DNA of 64,000 nt from Bacteroidales bacterium. GTDB lineage: Bacteria; Bacteroidota; Bacteroidia; Bacteroidales; Muribaculaceae. The stretch covers positions 186,001 through 250,000 of the forward strand of contig CP091725.1 of the NCBI GenBank assembly GCA_022009815.1, written 5' to 3'. The translations under genes and the position numbers were made by a program. The notes beneath the pieces were generated by a model. It was not told the DNA's origin and searched no databases. It saw only the letters and a list, made by a program, of their open reading frames with translations. This document shows positions 1-8,814 of the stretch, one piece after another. The stretch's first letter is position 1; each line of letters starts with the position of its first letter.

Positions 1-724
1 CCGGCCAGTTTCTGAGGATTGAGCGAGATGTCCTGATAGCGGGCGGCGCTTGTTGCCACCGACACGAAATTGGTCATCCAGCTGGAACAGCAGAGCGGAC
101 GTCCGCACGGTCCGATGCCGCCGATGCGTCCGGCTTCCTGACGCGCGCCGATTTGCTTCATCTCGATGCGCACATGGAATGCGTCGGCAAGCACCTTGAT
201 GAGCTGACGGAAGTCCACACGCTCGTCGGCTATATAGTAGAATATCGCTTTGTTGCCGTCGCCTTGATACTCCACATCGCCGATTTCATGTTCAGGCGCA
301 AATCCTTGGCTATCTGACGCGAGCGTATCATTGTGTCGTACTCGCGGGCTTTGGCTGCCTCAAATTTTTCCAAGTCGGAGGCTTTTGCCTTGCGAAACAC
401 CCGGCGTATCTCGGTATCGGGGCGCAAATTGGCTTTCTTTATCTGCAAAGCCACAAGCTTGCCCGTCAGCGACACTCTTCCGATGTCGTGCCCCGGACTT
501 GCCTCCACTGCCACCATGTCGCCAATCTCAAGCGGCAGGTTCATGCTGTTGCGGTAGTAGCCTTTGCGAGTGTTCTTGAACTGCACCTCGACCATGTCAA
601 ACACATTTTTCTCGCCAGGCACATCGGCGAGCCAGTCGTAGCAGTTAAGTTTGCCCCGCGGCTCCTTGCCCGATGGCTGGAATATGCGTTGTTGGTCCAG
701 ATCTTTATTCTTTACATCGTCCAT
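1..724 (-). CDS. ricT: RicT-like PSP1-domain protein (partial, frameshifted)
   Basis: The PSP1 domain starts within the first third: after a short N-terminal region come VEVQFKNTRKGYYRN and the motif VAVEASPGHDIGRVS. The frame breaks at about 284-286, where AAA replaces an expected AAAA. Restoring one A continues the protein as IGDVEYQGDGNKAIFYY and on to the Cys cluster GPCGRPLCCSSWM, still open at the window edge. In Bacillus subtilis RicT (YaaT) belongs to an Fe-S complex that adjusts RNase Y specificity. Here the gene lies 14 bases downstream of rny on the same strand, so co-transcription is likely. The C-terminus is outside the window. Family call is firm; a role with RNase Y in this organism is inference. 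Confidence 0.85.
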
Positions 725-738
725 TGTCGGCGTTCCTC

Positions 739-2270
739 CTATTTAGCGAAACTTACCGAGCGGGTTTCACGGATTACGGTGATTTTCACCTGTCCCGGAT
801 ATGTGAGTTCGTCCTGAATGCGTTGTGCGAGCACGGCTGAGAGTTTCTGTCTCGGCGTCGTCAAGCTTGTCGGCTCCGACAATTACACGAAGCTCACGGC
901 CTGCCTGGATTGCATAGGTCTTGATTACGCCCGGATAAGAGAGTGCCAGCTGCTCAAGGTCGTTGAGACGCTTGATGTAGGCTTCAACAACTTCTCGGCG
1001 GGCGCCTGGACGTGCACCGGAGATGGCGTCGCAGACCTGCACAATCGGTGCAAGGAGCGACTGCTGCTCCACTTCGTCGTGGTGAGCGCCGATGGCATTG
1101 CAGATGTCTGGTTTCCTTGTATTTCTCCGCAAGTTTCATACCGAGAATTGCGTGTGGCAATTCTGGCTCTTCGTCAGGCACTTTGCCTATATCGTGGAGC
1201 AGACCCGCACGACGGGCACGTTTCGGGTTCAGTCCGAGCTCCGATGCCATTACGGCACAGAGATTGGCTGTCTCGCGCGAGTGCTGCAAGAGGTTCTGAC
1301 CGTAGCTTGAACGATATTTCATTTTTCCGACAAGACGGATGAGTTCCGGATGCAGACCGTGGATGCCGAGGTCGATGATTGTGCGCTTTCCTGTCTCGAT
1401 GATTTCCTCTTCAATCTGTTTGCGCACCTTGGCTACAACTTCCTCGATGCGTGCCGGGTGGATACGTCCGTCGGCAACCAGCTGGTGAAGTGCCAGACGG
1501 GCAATTTCGCGGCGCACAGGATCAAAGCCTGAAAGCACGATTGCCTCCGGGGTGTCGTCTACGATAATCTCCACTCCGGTGGCTGCCTCGAGGGCGCGGA
1601 TGTTGCGTCCCTCGCGGCCGATGATGCGGCCCTTGATTTCATCACTGTCGATGTGGAACACTGTCACCGAGTTTTCAATCGCCGTTTCTGTAGCGACACG
1701 CTGGATTGACTGCACCACGATGCGTTTTGCCTCCTTGTTGGCGGTCAGCTTGGCGTCGTCCATTATGTCGTTGATATACGATGCGGCAGCCGTTTTGGCT
1801 TCGTCTTTAAGCGACTCGACAAGTTTCTCCTTTGCCTCTTCTGCCGACAGTCCGGAGATGTGCTCAAGCGTTTCCTGAACGCTTTTCTGCATCTTTTCCA
1901 CTTCCTGCTCGCGCATCTCAACGGCAGCCACCTGCTGGTCGAGCACGGCTTTCATATTTTCATTCTCGTTGCGCTTGCGCTGAAGTTCCGACTGTTGCTG
2001 GTTGAGCTGCAGTTCGCGCTGCTTGGATTTGGCTTCCGCCGCTTGGATTTTCTGCATGCGCGAGTTGGCTTGTTTCTCAACGTCGGCCTTCATTTTCAAC
2101 TCGGCTTCCTTAACTTCGAGCAGCTTGTTCTTCTTCAGAACGTCTGCCTCAAGTTTCGCCTCCTCAATTATGTTTTTAGCCCGTGTGTGAGCCATTCTTT
2201 TTGTCACAAATAGCACTACTCCGCCTCCAACAAGGAGCGACACCGCGGCTATTATTAAATTCAACACCAT
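739..2270 (-). CDS. rny: Ribonuclease Y (two frameshifts)
   Basis: Membrane-anchored endoribonuclease that starts mRNA decay. Visible in order: an N-terminal membrane helix (LIIAAVSLLVGGGVVLFV), a long Lys/Glu/Gln-rich coiled coil to about residue 190, a KH domain with GRIIGREGRNIRALE, and an HD domain with GLLHDIGK. The frame breaks at 1112-1114 and again at 844-846; at both sites three A (coding strand) stand where five would keep frame. Restored, the protein continues KPDICNAIGAHHDEVEQQ and ends VKITVIRETRSVSFAK at the TAG at 739-741, about 511 residues, normal for the family. A strong hairpin lies upstream and ricT follows 14 bases downstream. Two independent lesions in one core gene argue for sequence error. 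Confidence 0.93.
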
Positions 2271-2301
2271 ATTGTTTCTATCAGTTAATTAGTTAAGTTT
2301 A

Positions 2302-2348
2302 TAAAAAAGCACCAACAACGCGTGCCGCAAGGCACGCACCATTGGTGC
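2302..2348 (-). terminator. Strong intrinsic terminator upstream of rny
   Basis: On the minus strand GCACCAA...GGTGCGTGCC, loop TTGC, GGCACGC...TTGGTGC, followed by TTTTTT. It ends the candidate small RNA and separates the zapA block from rny. Confidence 0.85.
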
Positions 2349-2490
2349 GGTATTCTCTCTACTTTCGGGTAGGTGTCGCTTCTATGCCTCTAACCTCTTT
2401 TTCAGCATTCATGTCCTACACTCTCCTGAGTGTACGGCATGAAACGCCTGCTTTTTCTAATGTTTTTATATCACGCCGTTACCGGCTTTA
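2302..2490 (-). ncRNA. Candidate 6S-like RNA between the zapA block and rny
   Basis: This 189-base stretch has no convincing ORF but is rich in structure on the minus strand. From its 5' end it has a small GCCG/CGGC hairpin, then a long interrupted hairpin (AGCA, TTCATG and TACACTC pairing with GAGTGTA, CATGAA and TGCT), a CTAC/GTAG hairpin, and a very strong terminator. A 6S RNA near zapA is known in other bacteria, and position plus a long imperfect hairpin fit. No TAnnTTTG box was found just upstream, so it may be processed from the zapA transcript. It could instead be the rny leader. The 6S assignment is inference from position and folding by eye. Confidence 0.5.
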
Positions 2491-2503
2491 TATAGATTCT
2501 CAA

Positions 2504-2797
2504 TCAATCTTTAAGCTGCTCGATGCATTTGTCGACATCCCGCACCAATCTGGCTATCATGGCACGGCTTCTGTCGAGAGCCTCCCTGTCGGGGGCAATC
2601 TGACGCGCCATCTGCAAAAAGTCTTTGTCCATTTCCAATTTCTCAATCAGTTGCCGTTGCTTCTCGTTTTCCTTTTTCAACGCTTCGTTTTCTTCTTGCG
2701 AAATCTGCAATTTGTCTTTCATTGCATTATAGCGTTCCAAAAGAATTTGCTGCTTGGCAAGCAACCGTTCAAAAATCTCCGACAAACTTTCAGCCAT
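2504..2797 (-). CDS. Small coiled-coil protein next to ZapA
   Basis: A 97-residue soluble protein with no signal peptide. Residues about 20-65 form an almost uninterrupted coiled coil rich in Lys, Glu and Gln (LKKENEKQRQLIEKLEMDKD), followed by a shorter helix ending VDKCIEQLKD. It lies 86 bases downstream of zapA on the same strand. I do not recognise a named family. Size, coiled coil and position next to a Z-ring protein suggest a structural or division-linked role, but that is inference. The ORF is clean and has an ATG start. Confidence 0.7.
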   Translation of the reverse strand: MAESLSEIFERLLAKQQILLERYNAMKDKLQISQEENEALKKENEKQRQLIEKLEMDKDFLQMARQIAPDREALDRSRAMIARLVRDVDKCIEQLKD

Positions 2798-2883
2798 TCT
2801 GAACCAAATTTTTACAAAAGTAAGAATTATATTTCAATTTATAAACACTTTTCCAAAGAATATTTGCGGTCACAGTCCAAAAA

Positions 2884-3186
2884 TCATTCATCAATCACGA
2901 TTTTGTTAAGCCGCTCCTCATATTTCTCGACGAAATCGCGAAGTGACGCCTCACGCGAACGTCCGGCGGTCAACTCGTCATAATAGAGTTTGGCATACTG
3001 AAACGCCACCATTGCCAGCACTTGCGACTTGGTGCGCGACGGGTCGGCAACTCGCCATCGGTTGAACAGCGATGTAACTTCCTTCTCCAGCATGCGCAGC
3101 TCCTCTTCGTCCGACCGGTTTATCACCGTTTTGACTTGTTCGCCTGCTATATTCAGCGTCACACGCAATTTTTCGTCGTCAAACAT
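2884..3186 (-). CDS. zapA: Cell division protein ZapA
   Basis: A 100-residue protein matching the ZapA family: an N-terminal beta segment (LRVTLNIAGEQVKTVINRSDEEELRM begins it), then a helical part with VLAMVAFQYAKLYYDEL, ending in an amphipathic helix. ZapA binds and bundles FtsZ filaments at midcell. The length is typical. The gene follows the pullulanase gene by 14 bases, although that neighbour is unrelated in function, and it precedes the small coiled-coil gene. Together with the rny region this is the conserved part of the block. Confidence 0.88.
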   Translation of the reverse strand: MFDDEKLRVTLNIAGEQVKTVINRSDEEELRMLEKEVTSLFNRWRVADPSRTKSQVLAMVAFQYAKLYYDELTAGRSREASLRDFVEKYEERLNKIVIDE

Positions 3187-3200
3187 AAAATATTCCTTTC

Positions 3201-5228
3201 TTATCGTGCCAAAATCAGCGCGGAGCGTGATGCCACAACCGTCTTTCCGCCTTTGCTCTTGCCAAGTCCGTCCTTGTCAATCTTGCCGTCGGCAGCCACT
3301 ACCGTCCAGTTGCCTTTTGCCACATTGACGGTCACGTCACGGTCATTGCCGTTGAACACCACTTTCACTTCCTGCCATTCGTCGCCGTTGGCGTGGTTTT
3401 TTATTGAATAACTTACCACACAGTCTTCTTTCACCTTGTCAAACACGATGTTGCGGGCAATGTCGGCTGCCGACGTCATGCGGAATGCCGGATGCGCCTT
3501 GCGCATGGCTATGAGATTGCGGTAATAGTCAAACTGTTCGCGGTTCTGCTTCTTCAGGTTCCAGTCGATGGCATTTATGGAGTCTGGAGAGCAGTAGCTG
3601 TTGTGCTCGCCTTTCTTGTCACGGAAGATTTCCTCGCCGGTAAACATAAACGGCGTGCCTTGCGACGTGAACACGATGGTCTGCGCCAGGCGGGCTACAC
3701 GCATGCGTACTGAATCGTTGGCTTCGGGCATCGACTTGCGCAGCTTGTCGGTCAAACACAGGTCGTCGTGGCACGACACATAGTTCATTATCATTTCAGG
3801 CGACGTGGCATAGGCAAACTTCGAGTTGCTGCCTTTGCTGTAGTCCACCTGCGGGTGCGATGTCGATGCGACAACGCCTATTTTCACGGTTTCTTCCTGT
3901 CCGGCTTTTCCCGATACGAAGCCTCGGTCGTCCTCCCGGCTGTAATGTCCCTTGACAGCGTCACGGATGTCGTCGCTGAACACCGCCACGCCCTGCATCT
4001 TCGACACATTTTCCTTCAACGCACGACGTTCAACGGGCAGCGGGCTGTCGCCTGCTGTCCATCCCTCGCCATAAATCACTGCATACGGATTGATGGCGCG
4101 CACCTCTGCCGACACGCGGTTCATCGTTTCTACGTCGTGGATTGCCATCAAGTCGAAGCGGAATCCGTCGATATGATATTCCTTTGCCCAATACTTTACA
4201 GAGTTCACGATATAGTCGCTCATCTGACCGCGGTCGGATGCCGTCTCGTTGCCACATCCTGAGGCATCACTGTAGGAGCCGTCCGGACGATGGCGGTAAT
4301 AATAGCCGGGAGCCGTAAGCGAGAAATTGGAATCATCGCCGAGCGCGGTGTGGTTGTAAACCACATCCATCACCACGCCGATGCCTGCCTTATGCAGCGC
4401 CTGCACCATTTCCTTCATCTCGCGGATGCGGCAATATGGATCGGCAGGATTTGTGGAATAAGAGCCTTCGGGTACGTTGTAGTTCAGCGGGTCGTAGCCC
4501 CAATTGTATTGACGGTCGATAAGTTGTGTCTCGTCGACTGTGTTGTAGTCATACGACGGAAGGATGTGCACATGGGTCACTCCAAGCTCCTTCAAGTGGG
4601 CGATTCCTGTCAGCTCTCCGTTGCCCGACTCCGTGCATGGCTCAAGCATTGCCACAAACTTGCCTTTGTTGACGATGCCCGAATTGCGGTGGACGGAGAA
4701 ATCACGATGGTGCATCTCGTAGACTATGGCGTCGGTCTGATGCGGTGTGACTACATAGGTGTCGCTTTCCCATCCTTCCGGGTTTGTCTGCGAGAAATCG
4801 ACAATAGCGGCTCGATGTCCGTTGACACCCACGGCTTTAGCCCACACTCCTGGCGTTTCCTTCAGCCATTCACCGCCTATCTTTACTTGGAACGTATAAA
4901 ATTTGCCATATAGCTTCTCCGACTTAGACGCGCGCCACACTCCTGTTGTCGCATCTTTTGCCATCTCGACTGTTTCATAGGCGTTTCCGTTATGCCCGTC
5001 GGCATACAGATGCAGCCTGACTGCCTCCACACCAGGCGACCAAAGGGCGAAATGCGTGCCTTTGGCATCGACAGTAAGTTCCAGGTCATTGCCTGAATAA
5101 ACTGGATATGCATTGAGTTCCTCTTCCGGGATTTGCGGCAAAGTCTGCGCCGATGCAACCGGACCCATAAAAGCCGCTGCCGACATAACCGTCGTTACAG
5201 TCATAATCTTTCCGATTAAATGTGTCAT
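3201..5228 (-). CDS. pulA: Secreted type I pullulanase
   Basis: GH13 debranching enzyme that cleaves alpha-1,6 links in pullulan, amylopectin or glycogen. A signal peptide covers about the first 28 residues (TVMSAAAFMGPVASA). A CBM48-like domain follows (GTHFALWSPGVEAVRLHLY), then the pullulanase signature YNWGYDP, the GH13 motif VVYNHT, the nucleophile in GFRFDLM, the acid in IYGEGW and VSCHDD. A C-terminal beta domain ends the protein. About 675 residues is usual for type I. The start at 5228 (MTHLIGK) is preferred over 5237 because it places the signal peptide well. No export tail is obvious, so periplasmic location is likely. It overlaps no neighbour and reads into zapA. Confidence 0.92.
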   Translation of the reverse strand: MTHLIGKIMTVTTVMSAAAFMGPVASAQTLPQIPEEELNAYPVYSGNDLELTVDAKGTHFALWSPGVEAVRLHLYADGHNGNAYETVEMAKDATTGVWRASKSEKLYGKFYTFQVKIGGEWLKETPGVWAKAVGVNGHRAAIVDFSQTNPEGWESDTYVVTPHQTDAIVYEMHHRDFSVHRNSGIVNKGKFVAMLEPCTESGNGELTGIAHLKELGVTHVHILPSYDYNTVDETQLIDRQYNWGYDPLNYNVPEGSYSTNPADPYCRIREMKEMVQALHKAGIGVVMDVVYNHTALGDDSNFSLTAPGYYYRHRPDGSYSDASGCGNETASDRGQMSDYIVNSVKYWAKEYHIDGFRFDLMAIHDVETMNRVSAEVRAINPYAVIYGEGWTAGDSPLPVERRALKENVSKMQGVAVFSDDIRDAVKGHYSREDDRGFVSGKAGQEETVKIGVVASTSHPQVDYSKGSNSKFAYATSPEMIMNYVSCHDDLCLTDKLRKSMPEANDSVRMRVARLAQTIVFTSQGTPFMFTGEEIFRDKKGEHNSYCSPDSINAIDWNLKKQNREQFDYYRNLIAMRKAHPAFRMTSAADIARNIVFDKVKEDCVVSYSIKNHANGDEWQEVKVVFNGNDRDVTVNVAKGNWTVVAADGKIDKDGLGKSKGGKTVVASRSALILAR

Positions 5229-5273
5229 AGTAACCAAATAAATGAATTATAAGTTTTTCAATGTCTGTATCAA

Positions 5274-5573
5274 TTATCTGACAACCACTTTCTGGCTGCC
5301 ATATTCGCTTTTCACTATGTAGAAGCCCTTCTGCAGCTCCACGCGCTCATTGCCGGGCTTCACGACAAGCACACGCACCACCTGTCCGGTTATTGAATAA
5401 ATTGTGAAACGGCATGCCGACTCTGTGTTGTTTTCAATCACCAGCACTCCTTTTCCCGAAGTTGTGGAGGTCACGACATAATCCACTGCGGCACGTTGCT
5501 GTGCCACAACCGGCATCGACATCGCCAACACCGAAAAGCCTAAAAGCATCACAATTATCGACTTTCTAATCAT
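5274..5573 (-). CDS. Small secreted protein resembling a lone T9SS C-terminal domain
   Basis: A 99-residue protein with a signal peptide (IIVMLLGFSVLAMSMPVVAQ). The mature part, about 75 residues, looks like one type IX secretion C-terminal domain: SACRFTIYSITGQVVR, then a glycine turn, then GFYIVKSEYGSQKVVVR. Such tails normally sit at the end of large cargo proteins; here nothing precedes it. The next gene upstream, the M6 protease, ends in a related tail. It could be a remnant of a larger cargo gene or a genuine small surface protein. The gene has its own promoter-like sequence upstream, which favours a real gene. Confidence 0.7.
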   Translation of the reverse strand: MIRKSIIVMLLGFSVLAMSMPVVAQQRAAVDYVVTSTTSGKGVLVIENNTESACRFTIYSITGQVVRVLVVKPGNERVELQKGFYIVKSEYGSQKVVVR

Positions 5574-5626
5574 ATCCGTTCCTCCTCTCTCAAAAAAACT
5601 CCCGACAAGCCGCAGCCTATCTTATA

Positions 5627-5657
5627 CAAAGATAAGAAATTGGCGCGAAACTGCAAA
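5627..5657 (-). promoter_or_regulatory. Promoter of the small T9SS-tail gene
   Basis: Minus strand: TTTTG, 19-20 bases, then TATCTTTG (5634-5627), matching the Bacteroidetes TTTG / TAnnTTTG consensus. The start codon is about 55 bases downstream. Confidence 0.6.
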
Positions 5658-5668
5658 ATTCCGCGCCA
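5636..5668 (-). terminator. Terminator after the M6 protease
   Basis: Minus strand TGGCGCG ... CGCGCCA stem with a 14-base loop, followed by ATTTCTT. It overlaps the -33 element of the next gene's promoter. Confidence 0.55.
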
Positions 5669-5712
5669 GATATCTAACATTGCAAGTCAATATTTATCAA
5701 AACATTGCGCTT

Positions 5713-7496
5713 CTATCTCACAGCCACCTTCACTACCTTGCCGTCAACATTGACAACATACAGGCCTGTGGCGACAGGTATACGTCCGCCGATGCCGTCA
5801 TAGACAAGCGCACCCTGCAGCGTGCTGACGCTCACCCGTCCTGCTGCGCACTCCACAACTATAGCTCCGTCGGCGGCATAGACATCTGCCTCCGTCTCCA
5901 CGTCGGCAACGCCCGAGTATCCGTTGCTGTCGGATATCGTAAACGACACCTCACCGGTAACAGCGTCACGGGTTATGTTTTTGATGGAGTATGTGCCAAA
6001 CGACACTGATGTCTGTGTCTTTGACCCCGGAAACATCGGATAATAAGCCGCATACGACTTTTTCTGCACTGGATTGCAGACCAGCTCAATTCCCATCTGG
6101 TTGGCATACGCATTGACAATATTTCGTTCCCAGCGGTCTGCGTCGTAGTTTATTTTGGTAATCAGCATACCTTTGTCGCCCGGCGTGCCCGAAGTGCCGT
6201 AATAGCCGGCAAACGAGTCCCAGCCTGCCGAAGCGCGGTTTTCAATAAGATAATAATTTGCAGGCGACGGCGAAACGCCATCCATATTATGCGTCGACCC
6301 GTCGGCGGTGACGAGCAATGCCTCGCCTTCGTCAATGGTTTTAAGCGTCATCTTGTCGCCATCGCGACTTGGGAATATCTGCGTTGGCTCAAGCCATCCC
6401 ATATACATACGCTCATAGGCTGAATATCCGTAAGGCGTACGTCCATAGTTGAGATACGATGCCGAAGCCATGACGTCGTAGTAACCCGGATCAAGGGCAA
6501 GATTGTTGTCGTTGGTACTGTAATGGTCGCTGAAACCGAGCACGTGTCCGAACTCATGCACAAAGTGCCGATACCTTCCAGATTCGTCCCAATCTTGTTT
6601 TTAAGACTTTCTCGGATTTCGTTGCTGCAGGCGTAGTCATACACCTTCACACCGCCCACATCGGGATCTCCGTCGTAGTTTTCACCATACACCACCCAGC
6701 GATGAGGCCACACAGTGTCGTCCGACCCGCCGTTGGCTTCTCCCGCACCGGCATAAAAAACATAGACGTTGTCTATATATCCATCGTTGTCATAGTCGTA
6801 GGTCGACAAATCAACGTCGGCAGACGCCATGCGGCACGCCTCTACTATCATCTCCGGCACATTGGTATCGTTGCCCGATGCATCGTTCTTGCCATAATAG
6901 CGGTATTTGTTCGACAGCGTGTAGGGGCCGAACACATCAAACACCGGAGAATATTTTCCATACGATGAATTCCGGAAATAGTCAAGGGCGCTGCCGGTGG
7001 CATAATTTTTTGAATAGCCTTCAGAGTTGAGCATCTCCGAATAATCCTTGTTGGTCTGCACCATCGGCATGTCGGGGTAGTCCACAAGTATCACAAGTCC
7101 ATGCTGACTGTTGATGTCGGATGCCGACCGCTGTACGGCGCGCGGCTTCACGGCTCTGCGCTGAAGGGCTTGCGAGCGCAACGCCTGCAATCGGTTCTTA
7201 ACGCCTGTGGATTTTACAACGTGCTGCTTCGGGACGTTGTCGCCGACCTTATACGGCGTTGCGACAATGCCGTCGGCTGTGACTTCGGCATAGTAGAAAT
7301 AGCCGTCGTCGCCTTGCTTGACGATGGAGCCGTCAAGCAATGTGGCATAATGGAAGTTTTCATCGCCGTGCAGCATAATCTCTATGCTCGTGCCGTCGGG
7401 CAACGTGCGCAGAATCGGACTGTCGGACGCTGGAACGGCCGACATTGCAGCCGTCACGGCTGCAAATATGCTTGAAACAATAAATTTGCGTGTCAT
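5713..7496 (-). CDS. Secreted M6 family metalloprotease with T9SS-like tail (frameshifted)
   Basis: Zinc endopeptidase of the immune inhibitor A / M6 group. A signal peptide opens the protein (IFAAVTAAMSAVPA), followed by a pro-region and the catalytic domain with LVILVDYPDMPM and YDNDGYIDNVYVFYAGAGEA. The frame breaks at 6562-6564, where one T of an expected TTTT is missing; restoring it gives HEFGHVLGFSDHY, the HExxHxxGxxD zinc site. The tail GLYVVNVDGKVVKVAVR resembles a type IX secretion domain, so cell-surface delivery is likely. About 594 residues when restored. The start MTRKF at 7496 gives a standard signal peptide. The lesion falls exactly at the zinc site, so as written the enzyme would be dead, but homopolymer error is more likely. 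Confidence 0.88.
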
Positions 7497-7521
7497 AAGG
7501 AAATACAATAGTTTATCAACG

Positions 7522-7555
7522 CAAAAGTAATGATTTTATTTCAATCCCAGGCAAA
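7522..7555 (-). promoter_or_regulatory. Promoter of the M6 protease gene
   Basis: Minus strand TACTTTTG (7529-7522) with a TTTG about 22 bases upstream, close to the TAnnTTTG consensus and about 25 bases before the start codon. Confidence 0.5.
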
Positions 7556-7567
7556 TCCAAGCACACT

Positions 7568-7600
7568 AAAAAAAACGCGGACACCAAAAAGGTGTCCGCG
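7568..7600 (-). terminator. Terminator after mdh
   Basis: Minus strand CGCGGACACC, loop TTTTT, GGTGTCCGCG, then a run of eight T. Perfect 10-bp stem. Confidence 0.9.
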
Positions 7601-7628
7601 CCATATATTCCACTAAGACTGTTGTCTA

Positions 7629-8621
7629 TTAGAGGTTGCTGTTGAGTTTGTTCCACTCAGCTACTGGAGGAACGATGCCGAGCTCAACGATTTCGTCGCG
7701 CATCTTGCAAAGGTGCTCGTACGACTTGTTGAGAGCTGCCATTTCTTCTTCTGTTCCTGCTGGTTCAGTGAAGTGAACGCCAGTCTTGTCAATAGTAGTA
7801 GGCATAGCCATCATTACGTTCTTGAAGCCAAGCTTGTCGTTGTTTACGTAGCAGCCGGCTGGCAAAGTAAACTTCTCACCGCCCATAGCAGCCTCGATCA
7901 TCTTGACAGCGTTGTAGGCTGGGCTCTGGAATGAGCTGCGGCCACGAAGCTTGATGATGTTTGAACCGCCTTGCACTGTGTGGTGCTTGATCTCTTCCCA
8001 ACGCTCTGCTGAAAGGCCCATTTCCGACAATGGCTTGCCGTCAACCTTAACCTGAGAAGCGAATACTGCCATTTGCTCACCGTGACCACCGTAAGTGTGT
8101 GCGCCGGTTACCTTATCCTGCTGAACACCGAACTCAAGTGCCAAAGCCTGCTGCAAACGAGTTGAGTCGAGAGCTGCGAGCGATGTCAACTGCTCTGGTT
8201 TCAAACCAGAGTGGATAAGAGCTGTGAGGGCTGTTACGTCTGCCGGGTTGAAGATAACTACGACATGCTTAACATCCGGGCAATATTTTTTGATGTTGTC
8301 ACCAAACTCAGCGGCAATCTTGCAGTTGCCCTTGAGAAGGTCTTCACGTGTCATGCCTTCCTTACGAGGAGCGCCACCAGAAGAAATGATATACTTAGCA
8401 CCAGAGAAAGCCTCTTCTGGATTTACTGTGTAAGTTACGTTAGCTCCAGGGAATGCGCACTGCTGGATTTCATCAAACACACCGTGTACACCTGGCTCAT
8501 AGATATCGTAAAGACAAATGTTTGGAGTCAGTCCAAGCATCAATACACTCTGAACCATGTTTGAACCAATCATACCGCCTGCACCGACGATTGTCAATTT
8601 TTCATCTGTAAGAAACTTCAT
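7629..8621 (-). CDS. mdh: Malate dehydrogenase
   Basis: NAD-dependent oxidoreductase of the lactate/malate dehydrogenase family, linking oxaloacetate and malate in the TCA cycle and the reductive branch towards fumarate and succinate used by Bacteroidales. The N-terminal Rossmann motif is TIVGAGGMIGSNM; the catalytic His lies in GAHTYGGHGEQM, where TYGGHG takes the place of the more common VLGEHG. The domain is complete at 330 residues, typical for the Bacteroidales form. The gene stands alone, with its own promoter (8741-8775) and terminator (7568-7600). Codon use here is more biased than in neighbours (frequent GCT, GGT, CGT), as expected for high expression. Confidence 0.93.
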   Translation of the reverse strand: MKFLTDEKLTIVGAGGMIGSNMVQSVLMLGLTPNICLYDIYEPGVHGVFDEIQQCAFPGANVTYTVNPEEAFSGAKYIISSGGAPRKEGMTREDLLKGNCKIAAEFGDNIKKYCPDVKHVVVIFNPADVTALTALIHSGLKPEQLTSLAALDSTRLQQALALEFGVQQDKVTGAHTYGGHGEQMAVFASQVKVDGKPLSEMGLSAERWEEIKHHTVQGGSNIIKLRGRSSFQSPAYNAVKMIEAAMGGEKFTLPAGCYVNNDKLGFKNVMMAMPTTIDKTGVHFTEPAGTEEEMAALNKSYEHLCKMRDEIVELGIVPPVAEWNKLNSNL

Positions 8622-8740
8622 AGTTTTTAATTTTTTAAAAGTCTGAAAAATAGTATTTTATAAATATAGTTTTATTTCTGTCTTCCTCATTGCCGCCACA
8701 TGCGCCAACCTGAATTTGCAGATGCCTGCTTTTCTACTTG

Positions 8741-8775
8741 CAAAGTTAACGAAGTTTGCGTAATGGTGGTTCAAA
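8741..8775 (-). promoter_or_regulatory. Promoter of mdh
   Basis: Minus strand TTTG, 23 bases, then TAACTTTG (8748-8741). It is about 120 bases upstream of the start, so the mRNA has a long AT-rich leader. Confidence 0.6.
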
Positions 8776-8814
8776 ACAATGTGTAGATATTGTTAATTTA
8801 TTAAAAATATATCG

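Noticed and set aside
2342..2983. 213-codon plus-strand ORF near zapA
   Set aside because: Antisense to the small coiled-coil gene, zapA and the structured RNA region; no recognisable domain.
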